Assembly: GCF_000516985.1 (NCBI RefSeq)
Contig: NW_006917094.1
Location: 310,001-374,000, forward strand
Reading direction: 5' to 3'
Source of the DNA: Pestalotiopsis fici W106-1
Lineage: Eukaryota; Ascomycota; Sordariomycetes; Amphisphaeriales; Sporocadaceae
Length of the DNA stretch: 64,000 nt
The notes below the pieces were generated by a model, which was given only the letters and a program-made list of their open reading frames with translations, had not been told where the DNA came from and did no database searches. Below are positions 24,446 through 37,633 of this stretch, piece by piece. Positions within the stretch are counted from its first letter, which is position 1. Each line of letters starts with the position of its first letter. The position numbers were made by a program, and so were the translations under genes.

Positions 24446-25697
24446 ATGACAGAGACATACTCTTCACAGCCCCACGGCTCCAAAGCCACGGCAACTTCGC
24501 TTGGAGATCTTCCCTTCGATTTGGTCCTTATGATATTTGATTCATTGGCCCCAATCGAATTGGCTGTACTGTCTTTAACCTGTCAATCACTCCGCAGTTT
24601 GATCTCCGATTCATTTAGCACAAAGCTGCAGGGCGATGACCTCATAGACTTCCTTTCACTGCTCGAAAAGGATCTCGCGGAGCAGTTTTACGTTTGTTAT
24701 TTCTGCCAACGCATGCATCGTTTCTCGCAGAGCTGGACCCCATTAGATGCAGAGAGCCAAAAAACAAATTTGTGCGAGGATTACGCAAAATGTCGTTATT
24801 GGTCACGCAGCGAAATGTATTCGTTTGGGTATTCTAATCCAGGCCATTACAGCCTTATAACTAGCCACCTCCGACTGTGAGTATAGCCGCATTTCATAAT
24901 ATTATTTCAGTCTTGTGTTTTCAGTACTAACTCGATTGTACCCCAAACCTAGTCGGTTCAGTGACGCTCGCCTCGTAATGAATCGACACTTCTTTGGGCC
25001 TTCTAAAGGGTTGCCCCTGGACTGCCTCAGCAGACGGCCCGAGGTGTACATGAGGAGCGGCATGCCCTCCTGGACTCAGGATTGGACGGCCAAGATCGTG
25101 GACGACGAGCTTTTTCTCAGGGTCATCCACGTCTCGTATAGGAAGGATGACCAGATGCCTCGAAATACACGCCCATGGCGAGAAAGACAATACTTTTGCG
25201 CACATAACAGAGCGCCCAAGATGCGCCGTACCTATAAAGGACCCGCGTTACTCCCATGGGTCGAAATCCGTCGTATAGCCGGGGGACCCAACGGGTCCGA
25301 AGACAGTTACCGTACTGTCTATTTCTCGTCTCCTGGCGTCCTGCATTCTTGTACCAAATGTTTGACAGACTTTTGCATTTCCGTCGAGCAGATTACAGAG
25401 CGCAAGCCGGCAAAGAACGTCGTCACTGCCGCCGATGCGAGTACAACAACAACAACGGCCTCGAGTTCTGGGGCTGCTCAAGTAAACCACGGTACTGGCG
25501 TCTCCAAAAAGCCCGAGTTTCCAATGCCAGGCACCTGGCGGATTACAGTCACTGCCTATCACCAGATGGGTAGTTGCCGTACACCCAACGACCCAAAGTG
25601 GCAAGCCTTGGTACTTACTGAGAGAGACAAGTATTATCGAGACCACCAGGCATACCCTCCTGGATGTGTAAGGCGAAAGTGGGAACAGGCGAATTGA
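24446..25697 (+). CDS. F-box domain protein
   Basis: Two exons (24446-24876, 24953-25697) with a 76-nt GTGAGT...TAG intron give 391 residues. Residues about 17-62 are an F-box (LGDLPFDLVLMIFDSLAPIE followed by a LSLTCQSLRSLI helix). After it come YVCYFCQRMHRFSQSW and a NLCEDYAKCRYWS segment with spaced Cys/His that recur in an uncharacterised fungal F-box family. A Thr/Ala/Ser-rich low-complexity linker lies near residue 315. The protein is likely a substrate adaptor of an SCF ligase; the target is unknown. It is unrelated in sequence to the F-box gene at 16-18 kb beyond the F-box. Confidence 0.78.
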
Positions 25698-25823
25698 AAC
25701 GAATTCTCGGAGAAATCGGCTGATTCAATGGGATAATGCACCCAATCCCTTTGCACAAAATTGCACCGTGTGATCATCTAGCATAGCCCTATATACAGGC
25801 CAACAGGTCACCCATCTCTTCTA

Positions 25824-26803
25824 CTAGTTTATGTCAAGCCCCTTGACCTCAATCAGATTGCTTTGCCACGAGTATTCCCTGCTCACGACGCGGCGAAACG
25901 CGTCGCCAAGCTCATGAACGGTCCTCCGATCCCGAGGAACCGTGTGGCCCTTTCCGTGGTCAAAGATCTCGGCCGAATCCTCGTCACACATGTTGTACAA
26001 GGCCATGGCTCCGAGAATGTACGGGTCGTTGCATCCTATCACATGCAGGGTCGGAACGTCAATGACGCTTTCGCTCTGGTCGGCGAGCAAGACTTGCACT
26101 TTTCCGTCTTGGAGAGACAAGGGCGGCCAACCTGCGAAGAAGACTGCGCACTATAAAGTATTAGTACGTAATCGTCAGCGTCTGCTTTGCTTCTCTCATC
26201 ATCGCTTGTTCTCATACCTTGATTCTCCTCGGCCTGCCAGTCTCTTGTAATCTGCGACGTTCCTCCAAGATTAAACTTGCAGCGGTGGTGGCTCCTTCAG
26301 AATATCCCAGGATACCCTATTTTGAATATGAGCAAGCTGGACAAGGAACAATTGGCAAACAGTCAGACTTTACTTCAATTTGCGGGTCTGCATCAATAGT
26401 GTCAATCAAGACCTGCAGTGCATTGCGCACACTTTTGGCAGTATGTGAAGCTCCGTCCCCCATGAGCTGTCTCATTGTTTCTTCTGCGTTGGCGCCTTCG
26501 GGGAAATCGCGAATCTTCTCCAGTATATCAAAAGCCTGATGTCCGTCGTAGTCGAAGAAGCGGTAGTGGGGACCTCGGCCAAAGAAATCCTTGAACCCGT
26601 CTGGCGGCGTGGCAGAGTATGTGCCCTGAGTCCAGACGAACTCGGCATTGCCTGCCTCCTCGACCTCGGCTACGCAGGGACCGAGTTGAACTTGAAAGGT
26701 CTATCAATGTGCTTAGTGAAACGGACCGTCGGTTTATCATGGAAAACTGTAGTTTGCATACTTCGGCACTGGCATAGGCGCCTGGCAAACAGAGAAATCT
26801 CAT
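25824..26803 (-). CDS. FSH-type serine hydrolase (alpha/beta hydrolase)
   Basis: Four exons, 26803-26762, 26700-26374, 26316-26218 and 26150-25824, give 264 residues; the introns are 61, 57 and 67 nt with normal borders. The protein starts MRFLCLPGAYASAE as the FSH family does, has the nucleophile elbow GILGYSEGA (Ser129), and GCNDPY (Asp198) and GKGHTVPRD (His225) complete the triad. Relatives include yeast Fsh1 and the stand-alone thioesterases of HR-PKS clusters such as LovG, which release the polyketide from the ACP. It lies 3.5 kb upstream of the HR-PKS with no convincing gene in between, so a role as offloading enzyme is a reasonable inference but not shown. The start was chosen at the MRFL motif rather than the earlier in-frame Met. 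Confidence 0.87.
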
Positions 26804-28105
26804 TTCGCTGGTTGGAATTGAGGGTTGCGCGATCGTCGAGTTTATTGGTATATGGCAATGGATGAGCAATAATCAATACTTCTCCGTAAACCGGGACTGT
26901 TTATATCGACCTCAAGGTCTTGTACTTGGTATTCCACGACACCTACCATATCTCTTTGACACAATGGTGGGTATAATGACTTCTGTCGAAAGATCTCGGG
27001 CCTTATTTCTCGGAGCGTATAATTATGATCGGCCACGATGACTACCTAGGTAGGACTGTTCGGGTCTAGAAGCTTTTCTGGTCGGCAGGTAACATGTTAC
27101 GCACTCCATTCCCTCTTGCCTGGCTTGATTTCTACTGGTAGGAATGTTTATCAGCACCTTGTGCGGAGCACGGTGTCGTTGGCATTGGACCTGGTGGGCA
27201 AGTTGATACACGGCGTACATGGGGACATTGTGGCAAGAGCTATGGCGATTCCTACATCACACGTGGACCACGATGGGGGGCCGCGCATGCCTTGTTCATT
27301 CTGACCTCTTAGCAACGAATACGAGCTAGTGCATTCGCAGGTCCCAGGGCAGGGCTACATAGGATAAGGAAGCCCCCGTCATTGCGATCGGTGGAGGATC
27401 AGTCATCAGGGTTTGAGATGGAAATGGATACTTGGGGCAGCGACGCAAAATTTGCAGAACGCCGGGCCGGAGGAGTATTCAGCAATGTAATGACAACTTG
27501 GTATACTTGCCCGGATCATCGTGACACGGTGCAAGTCTGCATACTCGTGGCGCGTAAGCTTGACTGATGTGAATGTCAGGACTGCCTTGCATATGGTCCG
27601 ATGATCTGATCCGACATTGATTTGCAAAGATAGTAGTCAAACCTGGTGGGGTACCCAGCATGTTCTTTTATGCATACTCCTGTAATTTGAAGCAGATTAT
27701 TCACCAAGGAAAGGCTCGACTTGGATAAGATCTGTAATGATAAATTCACTTTGTCGCGAGTGTGGTTGTGATGTTCCAATGCACTACTACCCACTCACTG
27801 TACAAATGTACAGTACAAGCCTAACCTTACTTTATAGCACTCTGTACATAGGCCTGGCTAGGCGGTCTAGGCCCTAGGGGACTCTATACTACAGTAGTAT
27901 ACCTACTAGCCAAGAAGGATTCTATCAACAGTTTGTTCCGTGCACGACACCAGAATTGTTCCTTGTAGTGGGGCAATCGTTGGCCCTATGTACTGTGGGA
28001 AGATGATTGAGTGTTATCTGAAAAGCATCGACCATACTGCGGAGCCATGGACGCTCACCGTGACGATCATATACACTGTCAAGGGAGATAATGTCCCATA
28101 AGGCT

Positions 28106-28185
28106 GTTACCTGGTCACAGTTAAGTGGAGAACAGTCCAATATCATTAGTGTACCACACTCGTTTAATGGCAACAATTCTTTATG
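28106..28185. repeat. 80-bp direct repeat, copy 1
   Basis: Begins GTTACCTGGTCACAGTTAAG and matches 28505-28583 with about three mismatches. Two of the differences are C/T transitions in a CpA/TpA context. Confidence 0.85.
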
Positions 28186-28504
28186 GCGATGAGAGTGGGG
28201 TAAGATATAGCCAGCCGCCGTTTCCAGAAGCCACACGTTCGAATTTAGCATACGTTTACGTATAAGGTTTTTTTATACGTGAATCTAATAGGACCGAAGA
28301 CGCTATATAATCATACACAAAACGGTACCATTATCCCGGTGCAGCAGCACGAATCACTCAGGTTAGAGGGTTGGCAGTGGGCGCATGGCTGTGGGGGGAA
28401 ACTCTGGGGTGGTGGATTGGTGGTAATAGGTTGAGGTAGTGGAGGAAATACCAGTGCAGCAAGCCTTCGGATCGTTTCGGGCTGGGTGGTGATGATGGCC
28501 GAGT

Positions 28505-28583
28505 GTTACCTGGTCACAGTTAAGTGGAGAACAGTCCAACATCATTAGTGTACCACACTCGTTTAATGGCAATAATTCTTTAA
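28505..28583. repeat. 80-bp direct repeat, copy 2
   Basis: Second copy, 399 bp downstream of the first in the same orientation. The surrounding sequence is not similar, so it is not a simple tandem array. Confidence 0.85.
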
Positions 28584-29834
28584 GGCCTTCAAACGTTATC
28601 AGGGATCTTCTTTATAGGGGACTGGCAGCGGCATTTACCGAGACTAGTAGTGATTTGAGGTGGTACTTTTGCGCGACTTGCGAGGATATAGTGGGCTGTC
28701 TATGACCTGGAACCATTTACTAAACGCTCCCCACAGCACTACAAAATCATAGTACTTACTACCTGACAAAGTGGTACGGAGATGCCAGATACAGATTCCA
28801 GACTTGAGCAGACTGGACATAATCGTCTAATAGAGAAGGGTCATTGTGTGAGATCATTTCCTTGTAGAGCAAGAGGGAAAATCGAGAAATAAGCACCATG
28901 TGTGCACTTGGTTAGTATCGGATCTTTTACCTCTTCCAACTTCAACCATTTCATCACTTTCATTCAAGCTCGGGTCCGATGTTTGGCGTCCTCAAGTGCC
29001 GAGCACCAAAAGCTAGAGACGGTGGATTTAGCGGTTGAAGTGGACCTGACCCGAGATATGGAACTGATTAACGGACCTAGACCTGTGACACTAGCTGCTC
29101 CGAGCAGTTGGAACCAATCAGGTTACCTACCAATTTCGCCGTCAATCCACTCCTCGATACAGGACAAGGAAGAGTACAAATATGTATGTATACATAACCT
29201 TTGCAAGCAGCCCACTGGAAGCTCACCACGAATGCCGAACCCACTTGACTCAGGACATGGTCTCTTCGAAGTGTGGGGGAGCGGAATCATCATCAGCAGG
29301 GAGACACTGAGGGATCGTGAGCCTTACCGTCCCTAACTCGCATTGGAATAGACAACTGGAGCAGCCCGTCTGCAGTACTTTTACAGCTTACCGCCGTTAT
29401 TCAACGGTGTGGCAGCATTATGTACAAGCATGATATTGACAGTTCTGGCAGTACGGAATGCACAGAAACTAGCAACTCTACGCATTTCTTGAGGTTCTTG
29501 TGATATTCCTTACAACGAAGGGAATCAAACGTATATTGCTGATGTCATCGAAAACAACCTTATTGTTACTTTCAGGGGCCTGGACATGATGAACTTTTCA
29601 TCTATGTTTAGTTCTATATACAGTCTTCTTAGGGCCTTGGTGCCGTCATTAATTGATTATAACCTTTACCCAAGACCTATTGGACAGGGAAGACTCTATC
29701 GTGGGTGCTGCCAATGCAAGCACGGAATTTCCGGAAAAGAAATAATCATGTATTGGGACTTGTATCCTCTTGATGATGCTGTAGATAACCCCTGATATGA
29801 AGATTAGCGTACGTACGACTATAATGATCCTCAA

Positions 29835-29988
29835 TGCGGAGCACAATCCGGCAAGCAAATGCGAAAACGAGTATTATCACTATACGATTACGAACTGCCT
29901 CACCCCATATCCCAACATTATCCAGGAAATTGAAATATTTGAAAAGTACGAAAAGTACTATACATGTAGCTAAGATATCTCCTGCGGA
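29835..29988. promoter_or_regulatory. Two TGCGGA elements upstream of the PKS
   Basis: TGCGGA occurs at 29835-29840 and 29983-29988, about 455 and 307 bp before the PKS ATG. The second lies in the palindrome CTCCTGCGGAG. The core contains CGG, the half-site of Zn2Cys6 regulators, and the same hexamer forms the phased array between the SDR genes. The assignment as binding sites is inference. Confidence 0.35.
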
Positions 29989-30070
29989 GGAGCTCACTCC
30001 TGCCGTAGCCAGGATGAGAAGAGGGAAAGACAAACTTTATCACCGCCGTACGATTACGAACCGCCTCACC
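29874..30070. repeat. 33-bp direct repeat pair in the PKS upstream region
   Basis: 29874-29906 and 30037-30070 share ATTACGAAC and GCCTCACC cores (copies read TACGATTACGAAC-T/C-GCCTCACC), 163 bp apart. Possible regulatory duplication. Confidence 0.65.
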
Positions 30071-30294
30071 GTAATTCTGGATCTGGAAAGATGCTGGTAC
30101 ACATGACAAGCAAATACGATACTTGTGACCACTGCAACATTGGAGGGGAAATCATTTCATGGTGGCATCTGCTGCCAGTAGAATTTTGAAGCAATATCTC
30201 GATCTCTGATATATCTGGACAGCGTCTCTCTCTCTTTTGCGTTGATTATGATGAGCCAAACCACACTCTTTTGCCTTACACACAAGATTACAAC

Positions 30295-33200
30295 ATGACG
30301 TCCTCACCGAGCAACCCAGCCACTATCAATGGCCAGGCCAGAGAGCAGCCACAACTCATGCCTATCGCCATCATTGGCATGTCATGTCGCCTCTCTGGAG
30401 ATGTGTCCACCCTGGATGATTTTTGGCAAATGGTGTCACGCATGCGCTGTGGCTGGTCCGAGATCCCACCGGAGCGCTTCAGCAAAGATGCGTATCATCA
30501 CCCAAACCCAGCAAAGAAAGGCGCCTTTAACACGACTGGAGGATATTTCCTTAATCAGGACCCCGCGCTCTTTGACGCGCCCTTTTTCAACATTACACAG
30601 GCTGAAGCCGAGTCCATGGGTTCGTCGTCCCCTGCGTCCCGGCTTTCGTCCCTTTGTTTGTCTGACATGAGCCTTTAGATCCCCAGCAGAGACTTCTGCT
30701 CGAGTGTGCCTACGAAGCCATCGAGAATGCGGGAGTGCCAAAGGAGCAGATAGTCGGCCAACGAGTCGGCGTCTTTGTCGGAGGCGCTGCCTCTGACTAT
30801 CGACTTGGAACGCTGCGCGACCTCGAGCAAACGCCAATGTTTGACGCCACGGGTAACCACCAGTCCGTCATGTCGGGACGTATCTCGCACTACTTTGACC
30901 TGCGCGGTCCCAGTTTCACTGTCGATACGGCGTGCTCGTCATCCTTGTATGCGTTGCATCAGGCCGTGCAGAGCATTCGCAGTGGCGAGTCTGAACAAGC
31001 TATTGTCGCAGCTTGTCACTTGAATCTGCAACCTGGAGACTGGGTATCAATGTCCTTGTCACGGTCAGTAATGTCTTGTGTGTGTTTTTAGAAAAAAGTA
31101 AACGAGAGTTGACCACTGACGTTGCATCTTGCAGGCTATTCTCCGATGAAGGCAAGACTTATGCTTTCGACAACCGTGCCAAGTCAGGTTTTGCTCGGGG
31201 CGAAGGTGCCGGTGCCCTGATCTTGAAGCCACTCGATCAGGCCTTGAAGGATAATGATGCGATCCGATCCGTGATTGTCAATACGGGAGCTAACCAAGAT
31301 GGAAGGACTGTTGGTGTGTATTACCAAGGCCAACTGCAATACATGGGAAGTAAACTCTGACAAGTCTAATAGGCATCACCTCTCCGTCGGGCGCGGCCCA
31401 AGAGCAGTTGATGCGTGAGGTATATGACCGGGCAGGTATTAAGCCCGAAGACGCCGGCTTCGTCGAGGCGCACGGTACAGGAACCAAGGTTGGAGACCCC
31501 ATCGAAGCCACGGCAATCCACAACGTGTTTGGTCAAGGAAGGACATCAAGACAGCCGCTTTATCTTGGCTCGGTGAAGAGCAACTTTGGGCATCTGGAGA
31601 ATGCCAGTGGAGTAATTTCTGTCATCAAGGCGGCGATGATGCTGCAAAAGGGGTTTATTCTGCCCAACACAAATTTTGCTTGCCCGAATGAGAATATTCC
31701 CCTCGTGCAGTGGAACATAAAGGTCAGTAATGTTTTGATAGTTGTTGAAAAAAGAAAAGAAGAAGAGAAAGCTAATGGTTGAGGAAATAGGTCCCAGTTG
31801 CGCAACGTCCATGGCCATCAAATAAAAAGTACATTAGTGTCAACAACTTTGGCTTTGGAGGCTCGAATGCACACTGTATTCTTGCAGCACCTCCGATTGT
31901 TGAAAAACCCCGACAGGATGTCGACAGTCAAAAGGCCGAAGCACAACAGCACCAGCGTGTCTTTGTTCTTTCATCCAGTGACGAGGCTTCCGCCAAGAAG
32001 ACCATGGAGCAGCTCACCATATTCTTGGAGCAACATCCCGAGGTCTTCCAAAAGGGGCTGATGCGTAACCTGGCGTACACTCTTTGCCAAAGGCGTTCGC
32101 ATCCCCCATGGAAAGTCGCTGTAACGGCAAAGTCGGCATCTGAGCTGGCCGAGGCGCTGGCATCCTCAGACACCAAGCCGGCCCGGACGTCACAGGTCCC
32201 CAAGATCGCCTTTGTTTACACTGGCCAAGGCGCACAGTGGCATGCCATGGGCCGTGAGCTGCTTGGACGCTATCACATCTTTAGCAATGTCATCCAAGAA
32301 GCGGATGATTGCCTGAAGCGACTCGGTGCAGACTTTTCCTTGCTTGAAGAGCTCTCGAGAGACAAGGAAACTTCCCTTGTGGGTCGAGCGCACATCAGTC
32401 AGCCTATTTGCTCAGCAGTTCAACTCGGTCTCACAGAACTTCTCAAGTCTTGGGGGGTTACGCCACTTGCCGTGACTGGACATTCCAGCGGAGAAATAGG
32501 TGCAGCCTACGCTGCGGGTGCCCTATCATTGGATTCGGCCATGGCCATTGCATACTTTCGCGGCCAGGCAGTGGTCAAGATGAAGCAGACTTATCCAGAT
32601 CTCAAAGGCTCCATGATGGCAGTAGGTGCTGGGCCCGATGAACTGCGACCACTAGTGGAGCAACTTCGCAGCGGTGAAGCCGTGGTGGCCTGCGAGAACT
32701 CTCCGAGCTCAGTGACCATCTCGGGCGACGAGGCAGCTATTGATGAGCTGGCCATCGAGATGGAGAAGCGGCAACTTTTCAACAGGAAGCTCAGGGTTGA
32801 TGTTGCCTATCACTCGCCACACATGAAGCTCGTCGCCGACGACTATAAGCGGTTCATTGAGGACATTGTACCACAAACCGGCAGTCCTGTACAGTTCTAT
32901 TCGTCGTTGCACGGCCACAAAATTGAGCTCTCAACCCTGGACGCATCGTACTGGGTCGACAACCTGACCCGCCCAGTGCGCTTCTCTACCTCTCTCACGG
33001 AACTTTGTCTAAACAGCGCGCCAGATGTGATTGTAGAGATTGGACCACACGCAGCATTGGAGGGACCAGTCAAGCAGACACTGAAGCAACTTGGTCAACA
33101 AGTCAAGAAGACTACTTATTTGTCTGCCTTGGTCAGAAACAAGAATGCCATTACTACAGTATTGGAGCTTGCGGCTAAACTGTACTCAAAGGGTCAAGCC

Positions 33201-36200
33201 TTGCAATTTACACAAATCAATTTGGAAGAGGAGGAAGGAGATCGGCCACAACTCGTCTCGGACCTCATTCCTTATCCCTGGTCTCGCCAACGGTACTGGT
33301 CCGAGAGTCGCCTGTCTTTGCAGCATCGCCAAAAGCCTTTTCCTCGTCATGATTTACTGGGAAGCATGGCTGACTTTTCCAACGATTTGGCCCCCACATG
33401 GCGAAACGTCCTCAGGACGGACGACATTCCGTGGCTCAAAGATCACAAGATGCAGTCCCTAGTGACGTTCCCCTTTGCCGGCTTTGTCTCGATGGCTGTC
33501 GAGGCTGCTGCTCAGCGAGCAAAGTTGCGTGGCGTCGAGTTCGAGAGGTTTAGCCTGCGCGAGATTCAGGTCAAGAAGCCATTGCTCATGGAGGACGAGT
33601 CTGCTTACGAAGTCGTCCTGTCCATGTCCCCATTTCCTGAAGGCACGAGGTCTTATTCTGATGACTGGGACGAGTTCCGCATCTGGTCTTGGGAGCAGGG
33701 CAAAGGATGGATGGAACACTGTCGCGGATCGATCGCTGCGAACAAGGGCGGTAAAGCAAACTTGATCAGTTCAGCTCATACCGGCATCGCGTCTCGTAGA
33801 TTTCAGGTCGCAGACGAAGCGTGCCATGAACACGTCGACGTCTCTGCTTTCTATGACGAACTTACAGCACAAGGTGCCATCTACGGTCCCACATTCCGCA
33901 AGCTCGGATCCATCCGCGCCGGCAGTGGTTACTCTGTCGCCAAGTTTGACGTGGCAGATACAACGGCGACCATGCCACTGGAACATCAGACGCCCTACCA
34001 TGTTCATCCCACATTGTTGGACCAGGTCTTTCAGCTGTCCTTTCCGATATTGGGCGCCGGTCGTTGCGGAATGACCACTCTATACATGCCCTCGGCGATC
34101 CAGGAGCTTCACATTACGACAGATACACCTGCGGCTGTCGGGACGGAGATATACGCAATTGCACAAGGCGCTCCAGACCTCGAGGCGCCCAGGGCTGTCG
34201 ACTTTGTCGTCGACGCTCTTCTCCGCCCGGACGACGATCAAGCCATAATCAGCCTCGTCGGCTTGCAAATGACGCCCGTCAAGAGCGAGAGCGCCATCAG
34301 CGACAAGGCTTGCAAACTTTGCTTCAAGATGCAATGGGATCCCGTGGATGAGACTGAGGGCGATTCAAGTCCTTCAACAAGTCCCACGTCATTCGAAGGT
34401 AGCGAGGGCGGCTTTGACTCTACTGGCAGGTCGTCTCTCGTGGCGAGCATGGATGAGCAGAGTCTAAACGTGACTAGTCAGGTTCTCAAATCCTGTCCTC
34501 AACCACTGCTCGTCTGCAACGATTCCAAAGATACTCTTGAGAGAAGCAAAGATGATGCCAACAAGGCCGAGCAAGCGATTAACTCGCTATGGGCGAGCAA
34601 GTCTACCAGAATCGTTTCTTGCCAGGCCGAGTGCAACTTTGCTACCCTTTTGAGCGAGACCTTTTGCAGCAAAACTGGTCAAGATGCTCTGATCTGTTCA
34701 CTTGATACCTTGACTGACATGGAGAACACCCATATCATCATGTGTGAGCTTGAAAAACCCATACTCTCGGACCTCAACCAAGAGTCTTTTGCAAGAATCC
34801 AAAAGCTTCTCGTGTCCTGTGCCGGGGTGCTCTGGATCACAATGGGCGCCTATCTGAACGCGACCAACCCGACTGGAAACATGGCCGTTGGGCTAACGAG
34901 AACGATACGGTCAGAGACGGCTGCCAAGATCGCCACGCTTGACTTGGACCCAGAGTCGGAGCTGCCCATTTATGCTCAGGCCGAGCTCGTTTTGGAGACC
35001 TTTGACAGGGTTTTCCATGACGATACCGTTGCCGATATGGAATATGCCGAACAGGACGGACGGCTGGTGGTACCGCGCATCATGGAAGATGTCGAGATGA
35101 ACGACTTTGTTCATCGTGAACTGCACAGCTCCTCCCCGTACCTACAGAGCTTTACGCACGAGACGCGGCGTCTGAAAATGACCATGGGTACTACGGGAGC
35201 TCTTGACACGCTGTTTTTCCAAGACGAGGAGGTCTACTCGCTTGGCAAACACGAAATTGAAATCCGCGTCGAGGCCACGGGCATGAACTTTAAAGACGTG
35301 GTCATTGCCATGGGACAACTTCCAAGCCCATACATTGGCATCGAGTGTGCAGGTACCGTATCCAGGATCGGCAGCGCAGTCGAGCGTCTGGCCGTAGGAG
35401 ATAGAGTCTGTGCCATGTCCGAAGGGGCGTACAGCACGTTTGCGCGATGCCCGGCTACCAGCGCCGCCAAGATTCCGGCAGACATGTCCTTTGCCGCGGC
35501 ATCTTCGATTCCCGTGGTCTATTGCACTGCCTATTATGGTCTCGTCGAGCTTGGGAGACTTTGCCCGGGCGAGCGCGTTCTCATCCATGCGGCGGCGGGC
35601 GGTGTTGGACAGGCGGCAATGCAGCTGGCCCGAATGCTGGGCGCCGAGATTTACGCCACCGTTGGTAGTCCGGAGAAGAAGAAGTTCATCATGGACAATT
35701 ATGGGATTCCATCCGACCACATCTTCTCCAGTCGCGATACTGCTTTTGGGGCGGCCATTCGTGAGGCCACAAGGGGCGCTGGCATCGACGTGGTCCTTAA
35801 CTCGCTGGCAGGGGACTTTCTGCGCGAGACGTGGGACTGTATTGCGCACTTTGGGCGGTTCATCGAGATTGGTAAACGAGACATCACGTCCAACACTAGA
35901 TTGGAGATGTCCAAGTTTAAATACAACGCCACTTTTAGCTCTGTGGACTTGACAGTCTTGGCCAAGGAGCGGCCCCAGCAAATGGGCGAAATCTTCACAA
36001 AGGTCATGGATCTCTTTGACAGCGGTGTGGTTCATCCAATCTTCCCCGTCACCGTGTTTGGTATCTCTGAAGTTGAAAAGGCGTTCCGTCTGCTGCAGAG
36101 TGGCAAGACGACTGGAAAGCTTGTAGTTGTCCCCCGTCCTGGTGATCAAGTCAAGGCAACGCATCTGAAGAACAGCTCTACCAGCCTCTTCCGAGGCAGT

Positions 36201-37398
36201 GCTACTTATGTGATCATTGGTGGCACTGGTGGATTGGGCCGATCCATGACTAGGTGGATGGTTGGAAAGGGAGCTAGAAACATTGTACTTCTTTCCCGGA
36301 CCGGCGCCGTTCAAAGCCATGTGGCCAGCCTTGTAGAAGAGATGGAGCAATTATCTGCAAAAATTGCTGTCAAGGCGTGCGATGTCGCATGTATGGACAG
36401 CGTAACGGAGGTTGTCAGCTCTTGTACCCAGGAATTGCCTCCTGTCGCCGGTGTCATCCATGCGGGCATGGTGCTAAGAGTAGGTTTTCATAATTTCTCA
36501 CTTTTTAATCACTCGTGTTGAGTAGTTCCTGACTAATTTGTTATAGGATGTTCTCTTCGAAAAAATGACCTTTGAGGACTATCAAACCGTCATACGCTCC
36601 AAAGTCGCTGGCGCATGGAATATGCACAACGCTCTAGCAGGGAAGTCTCTTGACTTCTTTATTGTCATTTCTTCAGCCGCCGGTATTGTCGGTAATCGCG
36701 GGCAGGCGGCCTACGCCGCAGCGAACACTTTTCTCGATGCCTTTGTCCGGTACCGAACGCGCCTCGGTCTGGCCGCTACGGCGCTCGACCTAACGGCCGT
36801 GGAAGACGTCGGGTACCTGGCCGACAATGCAGAACGCAAGGATGACGTGCTGAGAAACCTTGGAGGTCAGAGTATGAATGAAGCCGAAGTGCTGGCGCTT
36901 GTCATGGCCGCAGTCCAGGGCCGCATGCGTGGTTCGTGTGGCAACCACTGCATGACCGGCCTCGATCTCGGGGAGGACAGCACCGCCCAAAGTCTCCCTT
37001 ACTTTGCTGCAGATGCCAAGTTTGAGCATCTTCGCCAGGACTTGCCATTCGCGCAGGCATCAGCCGATTCTGCAGCTCAGGTGCCCATTGGCGTTGCCCT
37101 CTCCCGCGCTCAATCCCACGAAGACGCCCTCCACATTGTGGGCGCAGGACTTGCCAGCAAACTTGCCACTATCCTCATGGTGCCGGCAGAGGACTTGGAT
37201 CCAGAGACACCCATCACAAAATATGGTCTTGACAGTCTTAATGCCATTGAGCTTAGAAATTGGATTACCAAGTCACTGGAGGCTAACTTGCAAGTCTTGG
37301 AACTTCTAACAGGTGGATCGTTGACGAATCTATCATCTATTATTATTAAGAAACGGGTGGCTACAAAGGATGGGGTCATCGGGTCTGGTCACAAATAG
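30295..37398 (+). CDS. Highly reducing polyketide synthase (KS-AT-DH-ER-KR-ACP)
   Basis: Six exons, 30295-30619, 30679-31063, 31135-31313, 31373-31722, 31791-36479 and 36547-37398, give 2259 residues with all phases consistent. KS: DTACSSSL (Cys194), EAHGTGT (His330), SNFGHLEN (His370). Malonyl AT: GHSSGE (Ser645). DH: WLKDHKMQSLVTFPFAGF (His965) and HPTLLDQ (Asp1157). ER: HAAAGGVGQAA NADPH loop near 1683. KR: GGTGGLG near 1890 and catalytic Tyr2032 (AAYAAANTF). ACP: YGLDSLNAIE (Ser2206). No SAM-binding methyltransferase motif is present in the 1300-1620 linker, and no thioesterase or release domain follows the ACP, so a separate enzyme must release the chain. A largely reduced, unmethylated chain is expected. 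The start at 30295 follows a CT-rich leader; an earlier non-ATG extension is unneeded. Confidence 0.95.
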
Positions 37399-37633
37399 AT
37401 AGTTGTAGTATATTTGGTAGATAGTAGGTAGGTAGGTTGGTATTCAGCCAGTCGCCTGGGCTACGGTGTAGGCATGCACTGTGTCATACATCTTGTCAGA
37501 CGACGAATGAACACATCCCAGTCACAATATGTGCACGGTGGCCAAGGCAGCTGTTGCGTATTGTGGATTTGCATAGGTATGATTAGAGGTTATAACGCGC
37601 TCCTATAATGCACTCTGATATTTTATCTGTAAT

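Larger units (their letters stand above)
26804..30294. other. 3.5-kb gene-poor region upstream of the PKS
   Basis: No gene is supported. It holds an 80-bp dispersed direct repeat, a shorter 33-bp repeat pair and short palindromes (for example TGTACAAATGTACA near 27805), plus AT-rich DNA; a degraded element is likely. The last 500 bp include two TGCGGA hexamers and a TC-rich tract (30222-30240) near the PKS start. Confidence 0.5.

Noticed and set aside
28902..29336. 144-codon plus frame upstream of the PKS
   Set aside because: No domain, low-complexity ends, in a repeat-bearing region.
34300..35160. Possible methyltransferase domain in the PKS linker
   Set aside because: No SAM-binding glycine motif or other CMeT signature; the region is low-complexity, then a pseudo-KR-like fold.
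35142..36350. 402-codon open frame opposite the PKS
   Set aside because: It overlaps the ER/KR coding region on the other strand, has no motifs and is explained by codon bias of the real gene.
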